Shown here in pieces: positions 1-5,680 of a stretch of DNA of 7,887 nucleotides (within the stretch, counting starts at the first letter, position 1; each line of letters opens with the position of its first letter). Where the stretch lies: assembly GCA_900768805.1 (NCBI GenBank), contig CAAGEF010000056.1, positions 1 through 7,887 of the forward strand, in the 5' to 3' direction. The DNA is from Clostridia bacterium. GTDB taxonomy: Bacteria > Bacillota > Clostridia > TANB77 > CAG-508. A program made the position numbers and the translations under genes. The notes beneath the pieces are model-generated. The model ran no database searches. It was not told the origin of the DNA and saw nothing but the letters and a program-made list of their open reading frames with translations.

Positions 1-45
1 ACTTAATATTGCAATTTATAGTTTTCCAAAAATACCATAAAAAGC

Positions 46-74
46 TTGATTATATTGTTATTTTGTGGTAATAT
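46..74 (+). promoter_or_regulatory. Sigma-A-like promoter of the efp operon
   Basis: A -35 element TTGATT (46-51) is followed by a 17-base spacer and a -10 element TAATAT (69-74). The spacer ends in TGG, which gives an extended -10 (TGn). Transcription would start near 80-82, about 35 bases before the efp start codon. The rest of 1-114 holds no convincing coding sequence. Confidence 0.65.
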
Positions 75-114
75 AGAATGAGTTTAAAAATATAATATAG
101 AAAGAGGGATATTT

Positions 115-682
115 ATGGCTGATGTATATATGGCTGGAGATTTAAGAAATCGGAACAACATTTGAATTAGAAGGAAATGTATTTAAAGTAGTTGAATTTC
201 AACATGTAAAACCAGGAAAAGGAGCTGCTTTTGTTAGAACAAAATTAAAAAATGTTATAACAGGTTCAGTATTAGAAAGAACTTTTAATCCATCAGAAAA
301 ATTAGTTGGAGCTGAAATAGAAAAAAGTGATATGCAATATTTATATAATGATGGTGAATTATATTATTTCATGGATAATAATACTTATGAACAAACACCG
401 TTAAATGCAGAACAAATTGGTGATGCACTAAAATATATAAAAGAAAATATGAATGTTTCAATGTTAAGTTTTAAAGGAAAAGTTTTTGCAGTAGAACCAC
501 CAATGTTTGTTGAATTAGAAGTTACATATACAGAACCAGGATTTAGTGGAAATACTACAACAACTTCTGGAAAACCTGCAACACTTGAAAATGGATTAGA
601 AATTTCAGTTCCTTTATTTGTTAATATTGGAGATATAATAAGAATTGATACAAGAACTGGTCAATATATGGAAAGACTTTAA
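115..682 (+). CDS. efp: Elongation factor P, reading frame interrupted by a +1 shift at codon 13 (CGG)
   Basis: EF-P binds between the ribosomal P and E sites and relieves stalling at polyproline stretches. The start ATG at 115 follows GAGGG (104-108) at a normal spacing. The first frame encodes MADVYMAGDLRN, meets CGG at 151-153 and stops at TGA 163-165. Skipping the C at 151 gives GTTFELEGN and then a complete EF-P of 188 residues, close to the usual 185. The N-terminal KOW-like domain carries the loop KPGKG with the tip lysine at about residue 35, the site modified in many bacteria. Two OB-fold domains follow, and the C-terminal signature VPLFVNIGDIIRIDTRTGQ is intact. No usable start codon exists in the restored frame upstream of the break, because TAA lies at 143-145. 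An internal start at 332 would lose the whole N-terminal domain. The gene is either frameshifted in translation or carries a sequence error. It is followed 17 bases later by the zinc-ribbon gene. Confidence 0.93.
149..154 (+). other. +1 frameshift site at an in-frame CGG in efp
   Basis: The upstream frame reads AGA AAT CGG. The conserved EF-P sequence needs AGA AAT, then GGA ACA ACA TTT (RN-GTTF), so one C (151) must be skipped. Stops in the two frames (TAA 143-145 and TGA 163-165) confine the switch to 146-162. Confidence 0.85.
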
Positions 683-699
683 TTTTTAAGGAGCTTTTA

Positions 700-1074
700 A
701 TGATAAGCAAAAAATATAATGAAATAATTAAGAAATTAGAAAATAAAATTGAGGATAAAGAATTACTAGAATTCATAAAAAATGAAATTTCAGATTTAAC
801 TTTAAGTTATACTAATGATTTAGAAAATAGTATAAAAACTTATGAAAGAAAAATCGATAGTTTAGACAAAAAAATAAATAATATAGAAAGTTTAGTAACT
901 AAAATAGAAAAAGATTTTTTAGAGGAGACAGAGCCTTTAGATTTAGAACCTATTTGTTGTCCTTATTGTAATTTTAATTTTTTAATAGAATATGATTCTG
1001 AAAAAACAGAAATGAAATGCCCTGAATGTGATAATATAATTTCACTTGATTGGGGTACTGATGATGATATTTAA
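700..1074 (+). CDS. Small coiled-coil/zinc-ribbon protein (CD1247 N-terminal-domain-like)
   Basis: This is a 124-residue soluble protein. Residues 1-75 are strongly charged and predicted helical or coiled coil, rich in Lys and Glu. Residues 84-118 form a compact zinc ribbon with C87-x2-C90 and C107-x2-C110, plus an extra Cys at 86. The tail is acidic (DDD). The start ATG has AAGGAG (688-693) six bases upstream and lies 17 bases after the efp stop, so the two genes are almost certainly co-transcribed. From memory of Clostridia gene order, small proteins of this kind with a CD1247-type N terminus occur next to efp, often ahead of the spoIIIA cluster. That cluster is absent here and a terminator follows at once. 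Biochemical function is not established. A nucleic-acid or ribosome-related role is only a guess from the zinc ribbon and the efp linkage. Confidence 0.85.
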   Translation: MISKKYNEIIKKLENKIEDKELLEFIKNEISDLTLSYTNDLENSIKTYERKIDSLDKKINNIESLVTKIEKDFLEETEPLDLEPICCPYCNFNFLIEYDSEKTEMKCPECDNIISLDWGTDDDI

Positions 1075-1075
1075 T

Positions 1076-1711
1076 TTAGAAAAAATTCAGAGGATTGACG
1101 GCTTTGCCGTCTTTTTTTATTGTTAAATGTAAATGACATCCTGTAGTTGCTCCATTAGTAGGCTTTCCAAAAGAATCTTTATATGGATTATTAGGTTCAG
1201 TATAAATATTTTTAGGGCCAACATATCCAATAAGTGTATTTTTTTCTACATAATCGTTTTTAGAAACAATAAAATTAGGAGATATATGACAATAAGAGAT
1301 TGAAAAATTATCAGAAGTAATTGTAATAGTATATCCACCAGCTCCTTGAAATCCTATAAAAGTAACTATTCCACTAAGAACAGAATAAATATTAGTGTTT
1401 TCGCTAGCTGCAATATCAATTCCACTATGATAAGAAGAAGCTCCTGTTGTAGGAGAATGTCTTGGACCAAAATATGAAGTTATGGTATAAATTCCGGGAA
1501 GTGGCCAAATAAATTCATTATTGAAAAAATTATGGTAAGTATTTGAATTTAAACATGAATTAGAATTTTTTAAATTATTATAGTCTTGAAAAAAATAGAT
1601 AAATAAAATTAAAAATAAGATTATAATAAAATAATATGAAAAAAATTTTTTAATAATAGACCTCCAAATTAAAGTTTTATATTGAATAAGAAATCTCGCT
1701 TCGCAAGACAT
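1076..1711 (-). CDS. Membrane-anchored M23 (LytM-type) metallopeptidase, start uncertain
   Basis: This is a zinc endopeptidase expected to cleave peptidoglycan cross-bridges outside the membrane. Numbering is from the ATG at 1711. A basic KK precedes a single hydrophobic helix (about 24-41), which forms a signal anchor with no lipobox. A short linker leads to the M23 domain (about 68-211). Zinc ligands are H95 and D99 in HSGID, and H195 in HLH. H193 and H142 (SYCHIS) fit the catalytic His positions, so the enzyme looks active. The ATG at 1711 has no Shine-Dalgarno and adds an odd 18-19-residue extension. The only good ribosome site, GGAGG at 1661-1665, stands before two ATT codons (1655-1657 and 1652-1654). 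Starting at the second ATT gives a normal signal-anchor N terminus beginning at KKFFSYY. The protein has no Met after residue 1. A SpoIIQ-like sporulation role is possible but unsupported by neighbours. Confidence 0.88.
   Translation of the reverse strand: MSCEARFLIQYKTLIWRSIIKKFFSYYFIIILFLILFIYFFQDYNNLKNSNSCLNSNTYHNFFNNEFIWPLPGIYTITSYFGPRHSPTTGASSYHSGIDIAASENTNIYSVLSGIVTFIGFQGAGGYTITITSDNFSISYCHISPNFIVSKNDYVEKNTLIGYVGPKNIYTEPNNPYKDSFGKPTNGATTGCHLHLTIKKDGKAVNPLNFF
1097..1118 (+). terminator. Rho-independent terminator of the efp operon
   Basis: A perfect six-base stem GACGGC/GCCGTC with a TTT loop (1097-1111) is followed by seven T (1112-1118), starting 23 bases after the zinc-ribbon gene's stop. 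It lies inside the 3' coding end of the convergent M23 gene, where it is read as codons for KKDGKAV. Confidence 0.85.
1661..1665 (-). promoter_or_regulatory. Strong Shine-Dalgarno facing an ATT start candidate
   Basis: Minus-strand GGAGG is followed by TCT ATT ATT AAA AAA. The second ATT lies six bases downstream, the normal spacing, and there is no ATG, GTG or TTG in frame nearby. It suggests initiation at ATT or a mutated ATG, rather than at the ATG at 1711. Confidence 0.55.
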
Positions 1712-1746
1712 CTACTATACTATTTATATTTTTTGCTACTACATTT

Positions 1747-1826
1747 AATGTCTCAAAGAAGTGTAAAGATTTGCCCGCGCGAAAAATTGTTATGCAATTT
1801 TTCTGGGCAAAGTTTAGTGAAACATT
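1747..1826. repeat. Imperfect long hairpin with a GC island
   Basis: The core arms are TTTGCCC (1770-1776) with GGGCAAA (1805-1811), and AAAAATTG (1782-1789) with CAATTTTT (1795-1802). An internal loop GCGCG opposite CT and an apical loop TTATG complete the core. An outer arm of nine positions with one mismatch (1747-1755 with 1818-1826) may extend it. GCCCGCGCG is conspicuous in this AT-rich DNA. The hairpin lies between the tRNA terminator and the M23 gene. It has no T-run on either side, so it is not a simple terminator. It could be a 5'-leader structure of M23 or a dispersed palindromic repeat. I found no convincing M23 promoter in 1712-1836. Confidence 0.5.
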
Positions 1827-1836
1827 TCTACTGAAT

Positions 1837-1866
1837 AAAAAAAGAATATCTATTATAGATATTCTT
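1837..1866 (-). terminator. Terminator of the tRNA-Trp gene
   Basis: A perfect nine-base stem AAGAATATC/GATATTCTT (1842-1850 with 1858-1866) has a seven-base loop and continues on the minus strand into a T-run (1837-1841). It begins four bases after the tRNA 3' end. Confidence 0.85.
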
Positions 1867-1869
1867 AAA

Positions 1870-1943
1870 TGGCAGGGGTGGAAGGAATCGAACCCTCCTC
1901 TGGAGTTTTGGAGACTCTTATTCTACCGATGAACTACACCCCT
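1870..1943 (-). tRNA. trnW: tRNA-Trp (anticodon CCA)
   Basis: The minus strand folds into a full cloverleaf. The acceptor AGGGGTG pairs with CACCCCT in seven pairs, and the D stem GTTC/GAAT follows. The anticodon stem is GAGT/ACTC with loop CTCCAAA, giving anticodon CCA. The T stem GAGGG/CCTTC carries loop TTCGATT. Discriminator G is followed by an encoded CCA. It is a solitary gene with its own promoter and terminator, and it reads UGG as normal. Confidence 0.96.
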
Positions 1944-1959
1944 AAATCACACATGAATT

Positions 1960-1988
1960 ATTATACAGAATAATTTTTAAAATTGCAA
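1960..1988 (-). promoter_or_regulatory. Promoter of tRNA-Trp
   Basis: On the minus strand, TTGCAA (1983-1988) and TATAAT (1960-1965) are separated by 17 bases. The -10 is a perfect consensus. The predicted start near 1953 leaves a leader of about 10 bases before the mature tRNA. Confidence 0.8.
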
Positions 1989-2036
1989 TACTAAAATAAA
2001 AAAATATTTACTATTTTACATTTTCTTTATAAAGTA

Positions 2037-2065
2037 TTTACAAAAATAAAATAATATCATAAAAT
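2037..2065 (+). promoter_or_regulatory. Sigma-A-like promoter of the telA gene
   Basis: TTTACA (2037-2042), a 17-base spacer and TAAAAT (2060-2065) would start transcription near 2072, about 25 bases before the start codon. The region is very AT-rich, so chance matches are common. It stands divergent to the tRNA-Trp promoter. Confidence 0.5.
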
Positions 2066-2096
2066 AAAACCAACTTATAATTTAGGAGGAAGTAAA

Positions 2097-3260
2097 ATGA
2101 GTGAAAGTATAGAATTAAAACTAGGTGATGATTTGGAAACAAAAAAAATTGATACAGCACTTGGAGTTTCAGAGAAAAAAGTTTCAGAGAAGGATGTAGA
2201 AAGTACTTTAAATTATGATAATTTAGAACCTGCTGAAAAGGCTGCTATAGATGAATTTATACAAAAAGTTGATGTAACAGATACAACTATGATTTTACAA
2301 TATGGTTCTACTGCTCAAAATAAAATTTCTAAATTTTCAGATACTGTTTTAGATAATGTAAAAACTAAAGATACTGGAGAAGTTGGAGATTTGCTTACAG
2401 ATTTAGTTGTTCAAATAAAAGATTTTGATTCAGATATTCCAACAGGCGAAGAAAAGAAAGGAATTTTTGGAATATTTAATAATTTTAAAAAACAAGTAGA
2501 AAAATTAATATCTAAATATGATAAAATTGAAAATAATATCGAAAAAATAGAAAAACAATTAGAAAATCATAAATTGCAGATGTTAAAAGATATCAATGTT
2601 TTTGATAAAATGTATGAGAAAAATTTAGAATATTTTAAAGAATTATCTTTATATATAATTGCTGGTGAAAAGAAAATAGAGGAATTAAGAAATGTTACAC
2701 TTCCTCAATTACAAGCAAAAGCTGAAGAAACTGGAGATCAAATAGATATTCAAAAAGTTAATGATATGTCTAATATGATAAATAGATTTGAGAAAAAAAT
2801 TTATGATTTAAAAACAACTAGAATTATATCAATTCAAATGGCTCCACAAATTAGAATGATTCAAAATAATGATACTGAACTTGTTGAAAAAATTCAAAGT
2901 TCATTAATAAATACGATTCCTTTATGGAAAAATCAAATGGTTATAGCATTAGGAATTACAAATGCTAAAAAAGCTTTAGGAGCACAAAGAGAAGTTACTA
3001 ATATGACTAATGATATGTTAAAGAAAAATAGTGAATTATTAAAACAAGGAACTATTCAAATTGCTGAAGAATCTGAAAAAGCAATTGTTGATATTGAAAC
3101 CTTACAACAAACTAATAAAGATGTTATTGAAACATTAGATAAAGTTCTTGAAATACATCAAAATGGAAGACAAAAGAGATTAGAAGCAGAAAAAGAATTA
3201 GTAAATATTGAACAAGAATTAAAAGATAAATTATTAGAAATTAATGTAAAAAAAGATTAA
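2097..3260 (+). CDS. telA: TelA-family (toxic anion resistance) protein
   Basis: This 387-residue protein has the length and sequence character of the TelA/KlaA family, named for tellurite resistance plasmids. In Firmicutes the chromosomal members are tied to envelope stress, and their biochemical action is unknown. An acidic N-terminal lead (1-60) is followed by the family core, with the TTMILQYGSTAQNKISKFSD stretch at about residues 62-81. A charged helical/coiled-coil region (about 130-210) comes next. The conserved IRMIQ and LIN-x-IPLWKNQM segments lie near residues 250-280, and a long charged helix ends the protein. There is no signal peptide or membrane span, so it is cytoplasmic. The start is clear: AGGAGG (2084-2089) lies seven bases upstream of ATG. 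The gene is monocistronic and its stop overlaps tail-to-tail with the small convergent membrane-protein gene. No ter-type partner genes are nearby, so tellurite is unlikely to be the physiological substrate. Confidence 0.92.
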   Translation: MSESIELKLGDDLETKKIDTALGVSEKKVSEKDVESTLNYDNLEPAEKAAIDEFIQKVDVTDTTMILQYGSTAQNKISKFSDTVLDNVKTKDTGEVGDLLTDLVVQIKDFDSDIPTGEEKKGIFGIFNNFKKQVEKLISKYDKIENNIEKIEKQLENHKLQMLKDINVFDKMYEKNLEYFKELSLYIIAGEKKIEELRNVTLPQLQAKAEETGDQIDIQKVNDMSNMINRFEKKIYDLKTTRIISIQMAPQIRMIQNNDTELVEKIQSSLINTIPLWKNQMVIALGITNAKKALGAQREVTNMTNDMLKKNSELLKQGTIQIAEESEKAIVDIETLQQTNKDVIETLDKVLEIHQNGRQKRLEAEKELVNIEQELKDKLLEINVKKD

Positions 3261-3418
3261 AATATAATTAAAATACAGCTTATAATAAATCCGAGAATTG
3301 CTAAGGAAATTACAGCAATTCCTCCGGATTTATTTTTATTTTCTTTATATTCATATATTCCGTAAAAAACACTTTTTATTGTACAAAAAAGCATAAAAAT
3401 TATTGATATTATAAGCAT
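3257..3418 (-). CDS. Small two-helix membrane protein downstream of gerAC
   Basis: This is a 53-residue ORF on the minus strand. It has two hydrophobic segments (about residues 2-22 and 32-53) joined by a basic turn, YEYKENKNKSGG, which fits a helical hairpin in the membrane. It starts at ATG 3418, 13 bases after the gerAC stop codon. AGGAG overlaps the end of that stop (TAAAGGAG), so translational coupling and membership of the ger operon are likely. Its TAA at 3257-3259 overlaps the telA stop from the opposite direction by four bases. Tiny two-helix proteins are known next to ger operons in some Clostridia and Bacilli. Whether this belongs to one of those families I cannot tell by eye. A role in germination receptor assembly is inference from position only. 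Confidence 0.72.
   Translation of the reverse strand: MLIISIIFMLFCTIKSVFYGIYEYKENKNKSGGIAVISLAILGFIISCILIIF
3285..3345 (+). terminator. Probable telA terminator inside a convergent gene
   Basis: The stem pairs 3285-3293 with 3325-3333 (nine pairs) and 3295-3302 with 3314-3321 (eight pairs). A small internal loop separates them and an 11-base loop caps the stem. A T-rich tract follows on the plus strand (3333-3345, with an A interruption). It lies 25 bases past the telA stop and within the coding sequence of the 53-residue minus-strand protein. Confidence 0.6.
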
Positions 3419-3431
3419 TATAACTTCTCCT

Positions 3432-4562
3432 TTATTCTTTTGTAAATAAACTAGTTGAAATATTAGAATTAACTTCTACAGTGTAGAAGGAATCTTTATA
3501 AATTTGTTTCCAATTTATTTTATCAAACTCTTCTTTTGTAAGATATTGATTCGAAATTTTATCACATAAATTACCTAAATCAGAATTATAAATTTTTATT
3601 ATATTGTAATAATAATCATTAATTAAATTTTTTACATAATTATTTAATTCATTTTCAATTAATTCTAGATTTTCTGTGCTATTATAATTATAATGATGAG
3701 ATGCACTTTTTACTTTTCCAGTTAGAGAAATTTTAGTATTTATATAAGGGGTTCCATTTATAAGTGTGATATCAGTGGAAGGTGACTCACTTTTTTGAAT
3801 TAATATTTCCATTTGCTCAGAATCATTAAATGGATCTGGAATTAATATTGTACTTTCTTTTAATCTTCCTGTAACAATTTGATGTGCTAATCCTTGAAGA
3901 GGATTTAAAGTATATGTGAATTTATCGCCATCAAATAGCGCTATTCCTGAGGATTGAACTATTTTATCATTTACTATAATATGATTTGCAATAGCTGGTT
4001 CTAAGTTGTTATTTATATTATAAAAAAATCTACCAAATTCAGAGCTAGGACCAAAGCCAGTATAATTTGTTGAATTTATTACAAATTCGTAATATCTTGA
4101 AGAAAATTCTTCTCCTGAATTTGATATGTTTTCTAATACATCAATTGCATCTGTATTAGAAATTAAAATATTTGCAGTAGGTCTAATTTGAGGATTATTT
4201 GCTAAAGTATTTATATAAGTTCCAATGCCTTTTTTGGCAACTTTTTCAGAAAATATTATTGCAGAACAATGTGATAAATTTATTTCTTTACTTATATAAT
4301 TATTTATAATATTAATTCCAAGTCCGATTGTCTCACAATCTACACTATATATTTGTGTTGTTGTAGATTGGCTAGTTGAAGATGATTCAGAAGAACCATA
4401 AGTAGCTACTTGAATACTTAATTTTAAATTAGATTTATCACTTGAATCAATAGCCATTGCTACAGGATAATGATATTTTTCAATACTAGTAGCATCATAA
4501 CAACCAGTTAATAAAAATGGTATAAATAATATTAAAATACATAGAACAATAATTTTTTTCAT
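3432..4562 (-). CDS. gerAC: Spore germination receptor lipoprotein, GerAC family
   Basis: This is the C subunit of a GerA-type nutrient germinant receptor, a lipoprotein on the outer face of the spore inner membrane. The 376-residue product begins MKKIIVLCILILFIPF and has lipobox LLTGC with the lipidated Cys at 21. It continues GCYDATSIEKYHYPVAMAID, the usual GerAC opening. The ETIGLGINIINNYISKEINL segment and the following LSHCSAIIFSEKVAKKG match the conserved second block of the family. Later regions are typically variable, and the length fits the usual 370-400. An AAGAGG ribosome site precedes ATG 4562, and gerAB ends 16 bases upstream, so the genes form one operon. In-frame arginine codons seen are AGA. 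A CGG overlapping codons (ATC GGA) near residues 81-82 causes no frame break. Confidence 0.93.
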   Translation of the reverse strand: MKKIIVLCILILFIPFLLTGCYDATSIEKYHYPVAMAIDSSDKSNLKLSIQVATYGSSESSSTSQSTTTQIYSVDCETIGLGINIINNYISKEINLSHCSAIIFSEKVAKKGIGTYINTLANNPQIRPTANILISNTDAIDVLENISNSGEEFSSRYYEFVINSTNYTGFGPSSEFGRFFYNINNNLEPAIANHIIVNDKIVQSSGIALFDGDKFTYTLNPLQGLAHQIVTGRLKESTILIPDPFNDSEQMEILIQKSESPSTDITLINGTPYINTKISLTGKVKSASHHYNYNSTENLELIENELNNYVKNLINDYYYNIIKIYNSDLGNLCDKISNQYLTKEEFDKINWKQIYKDSFYTVEVNSNISTSLFTKE

Positions 4563-4578
4563 AATACCTCTTAAATAG

Positions 4579-5658
4579 TTAAATTTTTTTCTTTTTAATA
4601 GTAGAAAAAATTAATATAAAAAATGAGATAATAAAAATAGTTAAAATAAAAGAATATTTAAAAATATTTATGCCATCAAATTTGTAAAAATTATTTGATG
4701 AAAAAAAATAAGATATGCCCAGTATTAATGAGATAATAGAATATGATACTAATTTTTCATTTTCTAAGTTGAATATTTTTTTTATAATATGAGTTATTAA
4801 ATATAAAGTAAAAGATAAATAAGCTTGAAAAGCTAAAATGCAAGTAAATACGAATATACCATCAGTTCTTTGTAGGAATTCTGTAAGTTCTATTCTTCTG
4901 GTTAAGATGTAAATGGAGTTTAAATCTGAACCAATATTGTCAAATGGATAAGAACTTAGAAGAGATGCCATTGTTAGTATAAATAATATCCATGAAGTAA
5001 CAAAGCCTGCAATAGTAATTTTTTTAAAATTCCTATTATTTTCAAGAAATGGTAACAAAAAATATATAACTAATATATTTGTAAAAATAAAAACATTAGA
5101 TAATCCTGATAAAAAAGTATTTTCAAAAGAATATCCAAATATAGGTGTTATTTTTAGTAAAGTAAATCCGTTCAGTTTGCTTTTTAGAATTATTAAAATT
5201 GATAATATAGCTATTGGAAGATAAAAACTAATTGAATTTTTTACAGCTCCAAAGCCTTTTAAATTACAGAATAACATTCCTATAATAAAAAATGCCATAA
5301 CAAATAAAAGTGGTGATTTTTCAAAATATACAGTTTTTAGCATTACAGAAACTTGAGATAAACTATTACAAATACCTATAAACAAAATAAATACAAAAAG
5401 AAATCCAACTAGAGTCTTTAAAACTTTACCACCAAGATAATTAGAAATATCTAAAATATCCCAAGTAGGAAAATTTTTGAATAATTTATTAATCAATAAT
5501 AAAAATAAGAGTACAAAAATTCCAACAAATATACAATTTACAATACTACCAGTTCCAGTTTTTTCAACAACATATTTAGGTAAGTCTAAAAGTATAGTAT
5601 TAATAGAAATTATTATTAGTATTCCAAATGCCTCTAATGAAGATAGTTTTTTATTCAT
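4579..5658 (-). CDS. gerAB: Spore germination receptor permease subunit, GerAB family
   Basis: This is the B subunit of the germinant receptor, a polytopic protein of the APC transporter superfamily that is thought to hold the germinant pocket. The 359 residues contain about ten hydrophobic segments spread along the length, which fits the family's usual 360-370. The N terminus (LSSLEAFGILIII) and the conserved RRIELTEFLQRTDGIF motif near residues 253-268 identify the family. ATG 5658 follows AAGGAG at good spacing, 22 bases after the gerAA stop. The protein ends in a lysine run, with gerAC starting 16 bases later. It is intact. An out-of-frame CGG (AAC GGA near residues 163-164) does no harm. 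Confidence 0.94.
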   Translation of the reverse strand: MNKKLSSLEAFGILIIISINTILLDLPKYVVEKTGTGSIVNCIFVGIFVLLFLLLINKLFKNFPTWDILDISNYLGGKVLKTLVGFLFVFILFIGICNSLSQVSVMLKTVYFEKSPLLFVMAFFIIGMLFCNLKGFGAVKNSISFYLPIAILSILIILKSKLNGFTLLKITPIFGYSFENTFLSGLSNVFIFTNILVIYFLLPFLENNRNFKKITIAGFVTSWILFILTMASLLSSYPFDNIGSDLNSIYILTRRIELTEFLQRTDGIFVFTCILAFQAYLSFTLYLITHIIKKIFNLENEKLVSYSIISLILGISYFFSSNNFYKFDGINIFKYSFILTIFIISFFILIFSTIKKKKI

Positions 5659-5680
5659 TATAAATCTCCTTTTATTTAAT

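Noticed and set aside
151..165. Simple reassignment of CGG or recoding of UGA in efp
   Set aside because: Reading CGG as any amino acid keeps the wrong frame. Reading through TGA gives a few unrelated residues and then TAA. Only a frame change restores EF-P.
332..682. Separate 116-residue ORF as a short EF-P
   Set aside because: The same frame continues upstream to 152 with conserved EF-P sequence, including the KPGKG loop. It is the 3' part of the frameshifted gene.
1870..1943. tRNA-Trp as a decoder of CGG
   Set aside because: The anticodon is an ordinary CCA in a seven-base loop, and Trp at CGG would not fix the frames.
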